Assembly (NCBI GenBank): GCA_944386715.1 | Contig: CALXCD010000013.1 | Coordinates: 1 to 42,699, forward strand | Origin: an uncultured Clostridia bacterium | GTDB lineage: Bacteria; Bacillota; Clostridia; TANB77; CAG-508 | Direction of reading: 5' to 3' | Length of the DNA stretch: 42,699 nt | The notes under the pieces: generated by a model | The model's input: the letters and a program-made list of their open reading frames with translations, nothing else | Told to the model about the DNA's origin: nothing | Databases searched by the model: none | Position numbers and translations under genes: made by a program | Shown here: positions 16,966 to 26,126 of the stretch, piece after piece | How the letters are laid out: every line of letters begins with the position of its first letter | How positions within the stretch are numbered: position 1 is the stretch's first letter

Positions 16966-17037
16966 TGGTTCCAGGTTTGAATGCCAATTTTTTGGCATTC
17001 AAACCTGGAACCGATGCCAACCGATGCCAATTGGCAA
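16966..17037. repeat. Intercistronic hairpin repeat, copy B (rel to gloB-like gene)
   Basis: GGTTCCAGGTTTGAATGCCA and its complement form a long palindrome around a TTTTTT centre, followed by short direct repeats of CCGATGCCAA. It begins within a few bases of the rel stop codon. Confidence 0.85.
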
Positions 17038-17040
17038 CTC

Positions 17041-19239
17041 TCATTTTTTTCTACTTACTTCATATACACTATCTACTTTTCTTAATACTTTGATAGCTTT
17101 GTTTAGTTCTTCTAAATTCTCCACTTCTAAAGTAATATCTATGATAGCAATTCTTTCTTTGGTTGTCTTGGTATTTACCCCTAATATTTTTGCTTTTGTG
17201 GTTCCAATTTCTTTTAAAATGTCTACCAATAAGCCACTTCTATCATTAGAATGTACTTCAATATCAACTTGGTAATTAGCTTGGTTTTCATTAACCCATT
17301 CTACATCTATCATTCTATTTTCTTCTGATAATAAGTCTTTGACATTAACACAATCTTTTCTATGAACAGATACTCCTCTTCCTTTTGTAATGTACCCTAC
17401 AATTTCGTCTCCTGGTAGAGGATTACAACATTTAGAAAGTTTTACTAAACAATTATCTATTCCTTTTACAATAATACCTGAACTAGATGGTTTTGTTTTC
17501 TTTACTTTTGCTTTTTTTAGTTCTTCTATTTTTTGTTCAATATCTTCTTCTTGATGTTCTTTACGGTATTCTTGTAGCATTCTTGCAATTACCTTTACTG
17601 CTGAATTTGCTCCAAATCCAACTGCTGCATACATTTCATCTAATGTTTTATATTTATATTTTTCTAGCATTTGGTCGATATATTCTTGTTTGAATAAATC
17701 GGCATGTGTAAATCCAATTCTTTTAATTTCTTTTTCTATTAATTCTTTTCCTTTTTCGATGTTTTCTGCTTTTTGGGCTTTTTTGAACCAGCTTTGGATT
17801 TTATTTTTTGCACTACTACTTTTTACAAATTTTAGCCAATCTCGACTTGGTCCTTTAGAGTTTTCACTAGTGATAATTTCAACAATATCTCCACTTTGCA
17901 ATGGCGTAATAATTGGCATCATTTTACTATTGATTTTACATCCTGTCATATGATTTCCTATTTCTGCATGTATGGTATATGCAAAATCAATTGGTGTAGC
18001 ACCTCTTGGTAAAACTTTTATGGCTCCTTTTGGAGTAAATACATAAACCTCATCTTCGAATAATTCTGTTTTTAAGGTATTCAAAAATTCTTGTGGGTCT
18101 TGCATTTCTTTTTGCCATTCCAATGTTTCACGAAGCCATGCCAATTTATCTTCTTCTACTTTGACAGATTGTTTTTTTCCAAAGTAACTTGCTTCTTTGT
18201 ATGCCCAATGGGCTGCAATACCGAATTCTGCTATTCGGTGCATATCCCATGTACGAATTTGTACTTCAAAAGGAGTTCCTTTATCTCCTAATAATGTTGT
18301 ATGGATAGATTGATACATATTTGGTTTTGGTACTGCAATATAATCTTTAAATCTTCCTGGCATTGGATTATACATTTCATGTACTACTCCTAATGCTGCA
18401 TAGCAATCTTTGACAGAATTTACTAGAATTCGCAAAGCAAACAAATCATAGATTTGGTCTAATGTTTTATTATCTCTTTTCATTTTTCGATAAATACTAT
18501 AAAGATGTTTTGCCCTTCCTGTTACTTCTGCATCAATCCTTTGTTTTTTTAGTTCTACTCTTATATCATCCATTATTTTTTCAATGAATTTTAGTCTTTC
18601 TTCTCTTTTTTTGTTAATTCCTTCTACTAATTCATGATATTCTTCTGGGTATAAATATTTGAATCCTAAATCTTCTAATTCCCATTTTAGAGAATATAGA
18701 CCTAATCTATTAGCAAGTGGCGCATATAGCTCCATGGTTTCTTTTGCATTGGCGATTTGTCTATCTCTTTTTAAATATTTTAAGGTTCGCATATTGTGCA
18801 ATCTATCTGCTAATTTGATAAGAATGACTCTGATATCTTTTCCCATTGCTAAAAACATTTTTCTGTAGTCTTCTACTTGCTGTTCTTCAATAGATGCAAA
18901 TTGCATGGTTCCTAATTTGGTTACTCCTGCTACCATTTCTGCAATTTCGTCTCCAAATTCTTTTCGTATGTCATTATTGGTTACTTCTGTATCTTCGACT
19001 ACATCATGCAAAAGAGCAGCACAAATAGTACTATCATCTAGTCCAATATCTGCTAAAATATATGCCACATTAAGAGGATGAATGATGTATGGTTCTCCAG
19101 AACGTCTACATTGTTCACCATGATATTTTTGGGCATATTGATAGGCTCTTAATATTAATTTTGTGTCTACTCTTCTGGCATGTTGTTTTCTCTTACTAAT
19201 GACGTCTTGTATAGTTATTTCTTTATTTTCTGATTGCAT
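17041..19239 (-). CDS. rel: Bifunctional (p)ppGpp synthetase/hydrolase, Rel/SpoT type
   Basis: A 732-residue long RelA/SpoT homologue that makes and degrades the stringent-response alarmones. The order is HD hydrolase domain with intact HDVVEDT, synthetase domain with the YQSIHTT segment, TGS domain (VYVFTPKG to ADFAYTIHAEIGNHM-like region), a Cys-containing segment (KCCNPLPGDEIVGYITKGRG) and a C-terminal ACT domain. The intact HD motif makes it bifunctional. The start is the ATG of MQSENK with GGGGG eight bases upstream. It follows recJ closely. Confidence 0.95.
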   Translation of the reverse strand: MQSENKEITIQDVISKRKQHARRVDTKLILRAYQYAQKYHGEQCRRSGEPYIIHPLNVAYILADIGLDDSTICAALLHDVVEDTEVTNNDIRKEFGDEIAEMVAGVTKLGTMQFASIEEQQVEDYRKMFLAMGKDIRVILIKLADRLHNMRTLKYLKRDRQIANAKETMELYAPLANRLGLYSLKWELEDLGFKYLYPEEYHELVEGINKKREERLKFIEKIMDDIRVELKKQRIDAEVTGRAKHLYSIYRKMKRDNKTLDQIYDLFALRILVNSVKDCYAALGVVHEMYNPMPGRFKDYIAVPKPNMYQSIHTTLLGDKGTPFEVQIRTWDMHRIAEFGIAAHWAYKEASYFGKKQSVKVEEDKLAWLRETLEWQKEMQDPQEFLNTLKTELFEDEVYVFTPKGAIKVLPRGATPIDFAYTIHAEIGNHMTGCKINSKMMPIITPLQSGDIVEIITSENSKGPSRDWLKFVKSSSAKNKIQSWFKKAQKAENIEKGKELIEKEIKRIGFTHADLFKQEYIDQMLEKYKYKTLDEMYAAVGFGANSAVKVIARMLQEYRKEHQEEDIEQKIEELKKAKVKKTKPSSSGIIVKGIDNCLVKLSKCCNPLPGDEIVGYITKGRGVSVHRKDCVNVKDLLSEENRMIDVEWVNENQANYQVDIEVHSNDRSGLLVDILKEIGTTKAKILGVNTKTTKERIAIIDITLEVENLEELNKAIKVLRKVDSVYEVSRKK

Positions 19240-19275
19240 CTTTTCTTCCCCCTTTAGTTTCAAGCAAGTTCTGAT

Positions 19276-20967
19276 TTAGATAGATTTCATGATATCTTTG
19301 ATATTAATTTGGATAGCATCTACACCATTAAAACTATTGATTTCTAGTACTCCTGCTACATCGATTTTATCTCCAATTCTATATTCTTCTGCTAAATTTC
19401 CCAAGTTAAAACCAATAGCATTGATAATCGTATTATTATCTTTTAGTGTTAATTTTAGATGCTTACCTTCTGATAAAGCTCTAATAGAATCAATTTTTAA
19501 ATTTTTAAAGGCAAAAATTGGCATTTTGTTTCCTTCTCCAAAAGGTTCTAACTCTTTTAAACTTTCTACCATTTCTTTATTAATTTCATTTAAATCAATT
19601 TTAGCATCGATTTTAATGATTGGGACTATTTCACTTACTTTTGCTTGTTTGGCTATTTCTTCAAACTCTTTTGTAAAGTCTTTGAACTTTTCTTTTCTGA
19701 TAGTAATTCCTACAGCCATACTATGCCCACCGAATTTTTCAATGGTATCGCTACATTTCATTAAAGCATCATGTAAATCAAATCCTGGTATACTTCTTCC
19801 AGAGCCTTTTCCTATACCATCTTCTTCAAAGCTAAGTAATATACTTGGTTTAAAATACATTTCTGTAATTTTAGAAGAAACTATTCCTATTACTCCATGG
19901 TGCCAATTTTTTCCTCCTACTATAATAGAGTTGTTTTGGTCCAAATGTTCTTCTTCTATCTGTCTGATAGCACTTTCAAAAATTTGCTTTTCTGTTTCTT
20001 GTCTTAGTCTGTTATATTCATTTAATCCTTTTGTAAGCTCTGTTACTTCATTGATATTTTTAGATAAAAATAATTTTAAGGCTTGGTCTGCTTTTCCCAT
20101 TCTTCCACAAGCATTAATTCTAGGAGCTACTCCGAAAGAAATCGTGTTAGAGTCGATTTTGTGATATCCGGAAGATTGTAAAATAGATTTTAATCCAATA
20201 TTTCTGGTTTGTTTGATTAACATTAATCCTAATTTTGCAATAACTCTATTTTCATTAACTAATGGGACAATATCAGATATGGTTCCAATACACACAATAT
20301 CTAAATATTTTAAATAACTTTCTTCTGGTAAATTTAATTTCATTCCTATTGCTTGAATTAGTTTAAATACGACTCCTACCCCTGCTAATTCTCGAAATGG
20401 ATATGTGCTATCTTTTCTTTTGTTATCAATAACAGCTAATGCTTTTGGTAATTCTATTCCTGCTTCATGATGGTCTGTTACTATGGTTTCTATCCCTAAA
20501 GCATTTGCATGATTAATCTCTTCTATCGCAGATATTCCACAGTCTACTGTAATCATTAGTTGACATCCTTGCTCTGCAATGGTTTCTATTGCCTTTTTAT
20601 TTAGTCCATATCCTTCTTCTAGTCTATTTGGTATGTAGGTTCCTACTTCTAGTCCTCTTTCTTGTAAAAAGCTTTTTAAAACTGTTATACTTGTTATTCC
20701 ATCCACGTCATAATCACCATAAATAGTGACTTTTTCTTTTTTTTCAATGGCAATTAATATTCTTTCTACTGCTTTTTCCATATCTTGCATTAAAAATGGA
20801 TTGTGGAAATCACCTCTAGTTGGCTTTAAAAATAATCGTACTACTTCTTCTTGTATGATATTTCTATTGACTAAAATGGTAGATAATAGTTTATTTAGGT
20901 TGTATTTTTCACTTATTTCTTTTACTTTATTTTCATTTGTTTCATATATTTGCCATTTTTTGTTCAT
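19276..20967 (-). CDS. recJ: Single-stranded-DNA exonuclease RecJ
   Basis: A 563-residue 5'-3' exonuclease acting in recombination and base-excision repair. The DHH-superfamily motifs are visible: YGDYDVDG (motif I), the TVDCGIS region, VTDHHEAG (motif III) and the DHHA1 part with GGHSMAVG. A C-terminal OB-like region (KIDVAGVLEINSFNGVDAIQINIKDI) is present. GGGAGAGG precedes the ATG of MNKKWQIYE. The gene lies 37 bases ahead of rel, so the two are likely co-transcribed, separate from fabI by a strong terminator. Confidence 0.95.
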   Translation of the reverse strand: MNKKWQIYETNENKVKEISEKYNLNKLLSTILVNRNIIQEEVVRLFLKPTRGDFHNPFLMQDMEKAVERILIAIEKKEKVTIYGDYDVDGITSITVLKSFLQERGLEVGTYIPNRLEEGYGLNKKAIETIAEQGCQLMITVDCGISAIEEINHANALGIETIVTDHHEAGIELPKALAVIDNKRKDSTYPFRELAGVGVVFKLIQAIGMKLNLPEESYLKYLDIVCIGTISDIVPLVNENRVIAKLGLMLIKQTRNIGLKSILQSSGYHKIDSNTISFGVAPRINACGRMGKADQALKLFLSKNINEVTELTKGLNEYNRLRQETEKQIFESAIRQIEEEHLDQNNSIIVGGKNWHHGVIGIVSSKITEMYFKPSILLSFEEDGIGKGSGRSIPGFDLHDALMKCSDTIEKFGGHSMAVGITIRKEKFKDFTKEFEEIAKQAKVSEIVPIIKIDAKIDLNEINKEMVESLKELEPFGEGNKMPIFAFKNLKIDSIRALSEGKHLKLTLKDNNTIINAIGFNLGNLAEEYRIGDKIDVAGVLEINSFNGVDAIQINIKDIMKSI

Positions 20968-21081
20968 ATTCCTCTCCCTAATTTTACAATTTCTCTTATT
21001 GTATAACATTTCTTGTATTTTTTAAAGGGGTTTTGTTATATTTTTTGGAAATATAGCTCCTATTTTGATGATTAGCAAAAG

Positions 21082-21122
21082 AAAAAGACTAGGCTATGTT
21101 TACACCAACACCTAGTCTTTTT
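21082..21122 (-). terminator. Intrinsic terminator after fabI
   Basis: 12-bp arms (AAAAAGACTAGG, 21082-21093 and 21111-21122) with a 17-nt loop and a T tract on the minus strand, ten bases after the fabI stop. It closes the fatty acid operon. Confidence 0.85.
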
Positions 21123-21132
21123 AGTATTTCAC

Positions 21133-21903
21133 TTACACACCAACTACAGAGAAACCATTGTCTACATGAATAATTTCACCTGTAATTGCACTTGATAAAT
21201 TACTAAATAGAAATGCAGTAGCATCTCCTACTTCTTGAATAGTAACATTTCTATGTAAAGGAGCTCTTTCTTCCACAATATCTAAAATACTTCCAAAATC
21301 TTTAATTCCTTTTGCTGATAATGTTTTGATTGGTCCTGCTGAAATTCCGTTAATTCTATATCCTTCTTTTCCTAAATCTTTTGCTAAATATCTAATACTT
21401 GCTTCTAATGCAGCTTTTGCCACTCCCATTACATTGTATCCTTCAATTGCCTTTTCAGAACCATAATAAGTATAAGCAACGATACTTGCTCCTTCGTTTA
21501 GCATTTCTTTTTCTTTTGCCATTCTAGTGATAGCTACTAAAGAATAGCTACTAACATCTTGTGCATGTGCATAACCCTCTCTTGATGTTAGGATAAAATC
21601 ATTTCTTAAATCTTCGGTATTCGCATGTGCGATTGCATGCAAAATTCCGTCTACCTTCCCATGATTTTTTTTGATTTCTTCTAAACAATTATCAATATCC
21701 TCGTCTATACTAACGTTATTGCATACATATACACTTACTTTAGGCATATCTTTTACTAATTCTTTTACTTTTTCTAAACTATCTTCTGAACAAGTACATA
21801 TTACTTCTGCTCCTTGATTACATGCTGATTGTACAGCTCCCCATGCAATACTCCATTTGTTTCTTACTCCCATTATTACTACTTTTTTATCTTTTAAAAT
21901 CAT
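21133..21903 (-). CDS. fabI: Enoyl-[acyl-carrier-protein] reductase FabI
   Basis: A 257-residue short-chain dehydrogenase that carries out the last reduction of each elongation cycle. The N-terminal nucleotide fold has the FabI-type SIAWG signature (MGVRNKWSIAWG). The catalytic Tyr-x6-Lys motif is YNVMGVAK. The end matches the family (SSAITGEIIHVDNGFSVVGV). GAGGAGG lies seven bases before the ATG of MILKDKK; the open frame further upstream only crosses the palindromic element. FabI presence predicts triclosan-type inhibitor sensitivity rather than the FabK route common in other clostridia. Confidence 0.95.
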   Translation of the reverse strand: MILKDKKVVIMGVRNKWSIAWGAVQSACNQGAEVICTCSEDSLEKVKELVKDMPKVSVYVCNNVSIDEDIDNCLEEIKKNHGKVDGILHAIAHANTEDLRNDFILTSREGYAHAQDVSSYSLVAITRMAKEKEMLNEGASIVAYTYYGSEKAIEGYNVMGVAKAALEASIRYLAKDLGKEGYRINGISAGPIKTLSAKGIKDFGSILDIVEERAPLHRNVTIQEVGDATAFLFSNLSSAITGEIIHVDNGFSVVGV

Positions 21904-21925
21904 TTTTTCTCCTCCTCTTTCAATT

Positions 21926-22140
21926 AGTTGCCAAAGGAAACATTCCTTTTTGGCTGATATTAAATTTTTTAAACAATGTTGATATATTAATATTTGTAGA
22001 CAAAGACCCGGATTGTTACACCCCAAGATTGTGTTTTGTCAAAAATATTAATATATCAACATTATAAGCATAACTAATAATACTCTATCATGCAAGATTC
22101 CGCTAAAAAGGCACTTTCCTCTTGGCAATTCTTGGCAACT
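21926..22140. mobile_element. Composite palindromic element, copy 3 (accA-fabI gap)
   Basis: Outer inverted ends AGTTGCCAA/TTGGCAACT (21926-21934, 22132-22140) and near-ends AGGAAA..CCTTTTT enclose inner arms AATGTTGATATATTAATATT (near 21975 and 22043-22063). The loop carries the core AGACCCGGATTGTTACACCCC (22004-22024), the same core as copies 1 and 2. The inner arms instead match the hisS palindrome. The right end overlaps the accA stop codon. No clear target duplication was found. Confidence 0.75.
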
Positions 22141-22927
22141 AAATTTTTCTAAATTTCTCATATCTTTGTTGTAATAATTTTTCTTCTGTGCATTTTTGCA
22201 ATTGTTTTATATTTTTTAAAATATATTGTTTTAAATCTTTTATTACTTTTTCAAAATCTTCTTGTGCCCCGCCTTTAGGTTCTTTTATGATATCATCAAT
22301 AACGCCCAATTTTTTTAAGTCCTGTGCTGTTATTTTCATATTTTGAGCAGCTTCTTTTGCTTTACTAGCATCTTTATACAAAATACTTGCAAATCCCTCT
22401 GGTGATAAAATAGAATAAATAGCATTTTCTAACATAGCAATTTTATCTCCTACTGCAATTGCTAAAGCTCCTCCACTAGAACCTTCTCCTATAACAATAC
22501 AAATGATAGGCACTTTTAATTGTGACATTTCCATGATGTTTTTAGCAATTGCCTCTCCTTGTCCTCTTTCTTCTGCCCCCATTCCTGGATAGGCTCCTGG
22601 AGTATCGATAAAGGTTATGATTGGTCTATGAAATTTTTCTGCTTGTTTCATTAGTCTTAATGCTTTTCGATATCCTTCTGGATTTGGCATTCCAAAATTT
22701 CTTTCAATATTTTCTTTGGCATTTTTCCCTTTCTGTTCTCCAATAACTGTCACTGGCATTCCTTCTAATGTAGCAATTCCACCTATTATCGCTTTATCAT
22801 CCGCAAAATTTCTATCTCCATGTAATTCGATAAATTCATCAAATATATGATTGATGTAGTCTAATGCTTTTGGTCTTTCTAACTGTCTTGCTAGTTCTAC
22901 TCTTTCCCATGCCGTTATATTTCCCAT
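22139..22927 (-). CDS. accA: Acetyl-CoA carboxylase carboxyltransferase subunit alpha
   Basis: A 262-residue carboxyltransferase subunit that, with AccD, moves the carboxyl from biotin to acetyl-CoA to make malonyl-CoA. Recognisable are [11 protein letters not shown]-like strands, the [20 protein letters not shown] active-site region and [12 protein letters not shown]. It is shorter than the 315-residue Escherichia coli form because the N-terminal helix region is reduced, as in other Firmicutes. The start is the ATG of [10 protein letters not shown] after AAGGAAGG. The stop codon lies at the edge of a palindromic element. Confidence 0.95.
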   Translation of the reverse strand: MGNITAWERVELARQLERPKALDYINHIFDEFIELHGDRNFADDKAIIGGIATLEGMPVTVIGEQKGKNAKENIERNFGMPNPEGYRKALRLMKQAEKFHRPIITFIDTPGAYPGMGAEERGQGEAIAKNIMEMSQLKVPIICIVIGEGSSGGALAIAVGDKIAMLENAIYSILSPEGFASILYKDASKAKEAAQNMKITAQDLKKLGVIDDIIKEPKGGAQEDFEKVIKDLKQYILKNIKQLQKCTEEKLLQQRYEKFRKI

Positions 22928-22968
22928 GTTTTTCCTTCCTTTCATTTTATGATAAACGTCCAATTTTC

Positions 22969-23814
22969 TTATTGATGTAATCTAATTAATTTAGCAATGG
23001 TTGTTTTCATATCCTTTCTTTCTACTATTTTATCAATAAATCCATGTTCTAATAAAAACTCTGCACTTTGGAAACCTTCTGGTAATTTTTGTTTAATGGT
23101 TTGCTCAATAACTCTTGGTCCTGCAAATCCAATTAGTGCTTTTGGTTCTGCTAAAATAATATCTCCTAAACTTGCAAAACTTGCAGTTACTCCTCCTGTA
23201 GTTGGGTCTGTTAAAATAGATAGGTAAAATAGTCCTGCCTCTTTTAGTTTTGCTATTGCTGCTGATGTTTTTGCCATTTGCATCAAAGATATGATTCCTT
23301 CTTGCATTCTAGCTCCTCCAGAAACACAGAAAATAACAAGTGGCAATTTGTTTTGAATGGCTGTTTCGATGGAAAGTGTGATTCTTTCTCCTACTGCATA
23401 TCCCATGCTTCCCATCAAAAAGTTTCCATCCATTACTGCTAATACTGCTTTTTCTCCTTCTATTTCACAAATACCACATTGTACTGCTTCTTCAATTTTT
23501 GTCTTTTCTTTTAATCCTTCTATTTTTTTAAGATATCCCTCAAAATGTAATGGGTCATTTGTTGTGATTCCTTTTCCTATTTCTTGAAAAGTTCCTTCAT
23601 CCACAATTTGCTTTATTCTTCTTCTAGCAGATAGTCTAAAATGTTTTCCACAATTAGGGCAAACGCTTAAATTTTGATGTAACTCTTCCTTATAAATGAT
23701 TTCTTTACATTGGTCACATTTTACCCATTTTCCAATCATCATATCTGCTGCTTTTTCATTTCTGGTTCTTTTTTCTTCTTTTTCATTTACTTTTTTTACT
23801 TTATCAATAATCAA
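22969..23814 (-). CDS. accD: Acetyl-CoA carboxylase carboxyltransferase subunit beta
   Basis: The AccD partner of AccA, about 281 residues. A four-cysteine zinc ribbon (CDQCKEI...CPNCGKHF) lies near the N-terminus. The crotonase-like carboxyltransferase fold follows ([32 protein letters not shown]). I choose the TTG at 23812-23814 because GGAGGG lies six bases upstream; another TTG seven codons earlier overlaps that site. It is 41 bases ahead of accA. Confidence 0.93.
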   Translation of the reverse strand: MIIDKVKKVNEKEEKRTRNEKAADMMIGKWVKCDQCKEIIYKEELHQNLSVCPNCGKHFRLSARRRIKQIVDEGTFQEIGKGITTNDPLHFEGYLKKIEGLKEKTKIEEAVQCGICEIEGEKAVLAVMDGNFLMGSMGYAVGERITLSIETAIQNKLPLVIFCVSGGARMQEGIISLMQMAKTSAAIAKLKEAGLFYLSILTDPTTGGVTASFASLGDIILAEPKALIGFAGPRVIEQTIKQKLPEGFQSAEFLLEHGFIDKIVERKDMKTTIAKLIRLHQ

Positions 23815-23896
23815 GGTTTTCCCTCCTTTTATCAATCAAATGATTTTGCCAATTTATATTAATATATCTATACTTTTAGCATTAGATTTTCATTTA

Positions 23897-25246
23897 TCAC
23901 TTATTAATATCAAATTCTTTTGCAATAAAAGAAGTATCATAGTGGTTATTTAAAAAATTGGCATTATCTAATATTTCTAAAATGAAATCTGCATTTGTTT
24001 GAATACCATCTACTACTAATTCTGCCACTGCACTTTTCATTTTTTGAATGGATTCTTGCCTATCTTTTCCATGTACAATAATTTTGGCAATCATAGAATC
24101 ATAATTAGGTGGGATGGTATATCCGCTATAAATAGCTGTATCTACTCTTATTCCATTTCCCCCTGGTAAATGTAATCCTTTTATGGTTCCTGCACATGGC
24201 ATAAAGTTTTTGCTTGGATTTTCACAATTTATTCTTGCTTCCATACTATGTCCTGTAAAGCAAATATCTTCTTGCTGATAGGTTAATTTTTCTCCACTTG
24301 CGATTTTGATTTGTTCTTTAATGATATCTATTCCTGTTACCATTTCTGTAACAGGGTGTTCTACTTGCACTCTTGTATTCATTTCCATAAAGTAGAAATC
24401 TTGATTTTTATCTACTAGAAATTCAATCGTTCCTGCATTAGTATATCCTATTTCTTTTACTGCATTAACAGCTACTTCTCCCATTTTTTTTCTGGTTTCT
24501 GGCTTTAATATGCTACTAGGGGTTTCTTCCAATACTTTTTGATTTCTTCTTTGAATAGAACAATCTCTTTCTCCTAAGTGAATTGCATTTCCATGTTCAT
24601 CTGCCAATATTTGAATTTCTACATGTCTAGGGTTTTCAATAAATTTTTCCAAATAAATGCTATCATCATTAAAAGCAATTTTTGCTTCTTGTTTTACTAA
24701 GTCATAATCTTTTTCCAACTCTTCTGGTGTATAGGCAACTCGAATTCCTCTGCCACCACCTCCTGCAGAAGCTTTTAACATGACCGGATACTTCATTTGC
24801 TCGGCTAATTCTAATGCTTGCTTTTTAGAATTTAGTAATCCTTCTGAGCCTGGTACCACAGGAACTCCTGCTTTTTTCATGGTTTGTTTTGCTTGTGATT
24901 TATTTCCTAATAAATCAATTAATGTACTTTCTGGTCCAATAAATTTGATTCCCATTTCTTTACATATTTTTGCGAAATTAGCATTTTCGGATAAAAATCC
25001 AAATCCTGGGTGAATACTATCTGCTCCTGTTAAACATGCAGCTTCTAAAATAGCTTTCATGTTTAAATAGCTCTTTTGGGAAGGAGCTGGTCCAATACAA
25101 ATAGCTTCATCTGCTAGAGTAGTATGTAAGGCATTTTTATCTGCTTCTGAATAAATTGCTACTGTTCTAATTCCCATTTCTCTACAGGCTCTTATGATAC
25201 GAACTGCTATTTCTCCACGGTTTGCTATTAATACTTTTTTTAACAT
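23897..25246 (-). CDS. accC: Biotin carboxylase subunit of acetyl-CoA carboxylase
   Basis: A 449-residue ATP-grasp enzyme that carboxylates biotin on AccB. The N-terminal KVLIANRGEIAVRIIRACRE, the glycine-rich ATP loop (KASAGGGGRGIR), and MNTRVQVEHPVTE with the catalytic Glu and Arg are all intact. The start is the ATG of MLKKVLIANR with GGAGGG directly before it. It sits 16 bases after fabZ, within the same operon. Confidence 0.96.
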   Translation of the reverse strand: MLKKVLIANRGEIAVRIIRACREMGIRTVAIYSEADKNALHTTLADEAICIGPAPSQKSYLNMKAILEAACLTGADSIHPGFGFLSENANFAKICKEMGIKFIGPESTLIDLLGNKSQAKQTMKKAGVPVVPGSEGLLNSKKQALELAEQMKYPVMLKASAGGGGRGIRVAYTPEELEKDYDLVKQEAKIAFNDDSIYLEKFIENPRHVEIQILADEHGNAIHLGERDCSIQRRNQKVLEETPSSILKPETRKKMGEVAVNAVKEIGYTNAGTIEFLVDKNQDFYFMEMNTRVQVEHPVTEMVTGIDIIKEQIKIASGEKLTYQQEDICFTGHSMEARINCENPSKNFMPCAGTIKGLHLPGGNGIRVDTAIYSGYTIPPNYDSMIAKIIVHGKDRQESIQKMKSAVAELVVDGIQTNADFILEILDNANFLNNHYDTSFIAKEFDINK

Positions 25247-25262
25247 AGTTCCCTCCTTCTTT

Positions 25263-25685
25263 CTATACAATTGCAAAAGTTAATTCACCTTTTACAGCTA
25301 GTTTTCCATCCACTGTTGCAATTGCTTCTCCTATTCCAATAGGTCCTTTCCTTTTTATAATTTTAACTTCTAATTTTAAAACATCTCCTGGTACTACTTG
25401 TTTTTTAAATCTTAATTTGTCTATTCCTCCAAACAAAGCATTTTTTCCTTTATTTTCTTCCATAGAAAGAATGGCTACAGCTCCTGTTTGTGCTAGACTT
25501 TCTACAATTAGTACTCCTGGCATAATAGGATTTCCAGGGAAGTGTCCTTTAAAATAATATTCTTCTTCTCTTACTTTTTTATAGGCTGTACAACTTTCTC
25601 CTGGCACATATTGTTCCACTTCATCAATCATTAAAAATGGATCTCTTTGTGGAATAATTTTTTTAATTTCTTCTTGATTTAACAT
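25263..25685 (-). CDS. fabZ: 3-hydroxyacyl-ACP dehydratase FabZ
   Basis: A 140-residue hot-dog-fold dehydratase for the third step of elongation. The active-site helix GHFPGNPIMPGVLIVESLAQ carries the catalytic His48 and Glu62. Family-typical length. Its upstream 100 bases are shared with the start of the plus-strand gene at 25785, so fabZ-accC-accD-accA-fabI may have a promoter of its own there. Confidence 0.95.
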   Translation of the reverse strand: MLNQEEIKKIIPQRDPFLMIDEVEQYVPGESCTAYKKVREEEYYFKGHFPGNPIMPGVLIVESLAQTGAVAILSMEENKGKNALFGGIDKLRFKKQVVPGDVLKLEVKIIKRKGPIGIGEAIATVDGKLAVKGELTFAIV

Positions 25686-25784
25686 AATTTTTCCTCTTTT
25701 CTTGATTTTCTATTTTCTCTATGATATAATTTTTTTGTAACATGCAAACAATTGCTTATAGTGCTTATAGGAAAGGAGTATTGT

Positions 25785-26051
25785 ATGTTTTTTGACAGCA
25801 ATATAGCTAAAAGTTACTCTGAAAAACTCGCTGGTTCTACCAGTGACAATTCTGGAAAAAGAATTATCACTTCTTTTGTGAAAGAACTTCGGCTCTTAGC
25901 AATTGAAACTGGTGATACTTTACCCAATCCAAGTATCATAAGTTGCTTTCCAGCAGAGTATGAAGTATTTTTACGGGATTTTTTAACCCATATGGGTTAT
26001 CATCCTGCCAGAATTCAGTTTTTAGAGTTTAGAACCGTTATCTGGTTCTAG
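25785..26051 (+). CDS. Small unknown protein on the opposite strand inside the fatty acid cluster
   Basis: An 88-residue protein with no recognised family, signal peptide or membrane segment. AAAGGAG lies six bases before the ATG, and a strong plus-strand terminator follows, so it looks like a real transcription unit. It is the only opposite-strand gene among the fab/acc genes and separates accB from fabZ. Its codon use is unlike its neighbours: it holds two in-frame CGG arginine codons (25890 and 25974), otherwise absent from recognised genes here except at two frameshift sites. That suggests recent acquisition or a special decoding need. Confidence 0.6.
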   Translation: MFFDSNIAKSYSEKLAGSTSDNSGKRIITSFVKELRLLAIETGDTLPNPSIISCFPAEYEVFLRDFLTHMGYHPARIQFLEFRTVIWF

Positions 26052-26070
26052 CACAATATTTTTTGTTCCT

Positions 26071-26110
26071 GGACATAAAATAGATTTTCTATTTTATGTC
26101 CTTTTTCTTT
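26071..26110 (+). terminator. Intrinsic terminator after the small unknown gene
   Basis: 13-bp perfect arms (GGACATAAAATAG, 26071-26083 and 26089-26101), 5-nt loop, then a T run on the plus strand only. It would not stop minus-strand transcripts coming from accB. Confidence 0.85.
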
Positions 26111-26126
26111 GTGTGAATTCTGAATA

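Noticed and set aside
21904-22026. N-terminal extension of FabI
   Set aside because: It crosses the palindromic element; FabI family length and GAGGAGG place the start at 21903.
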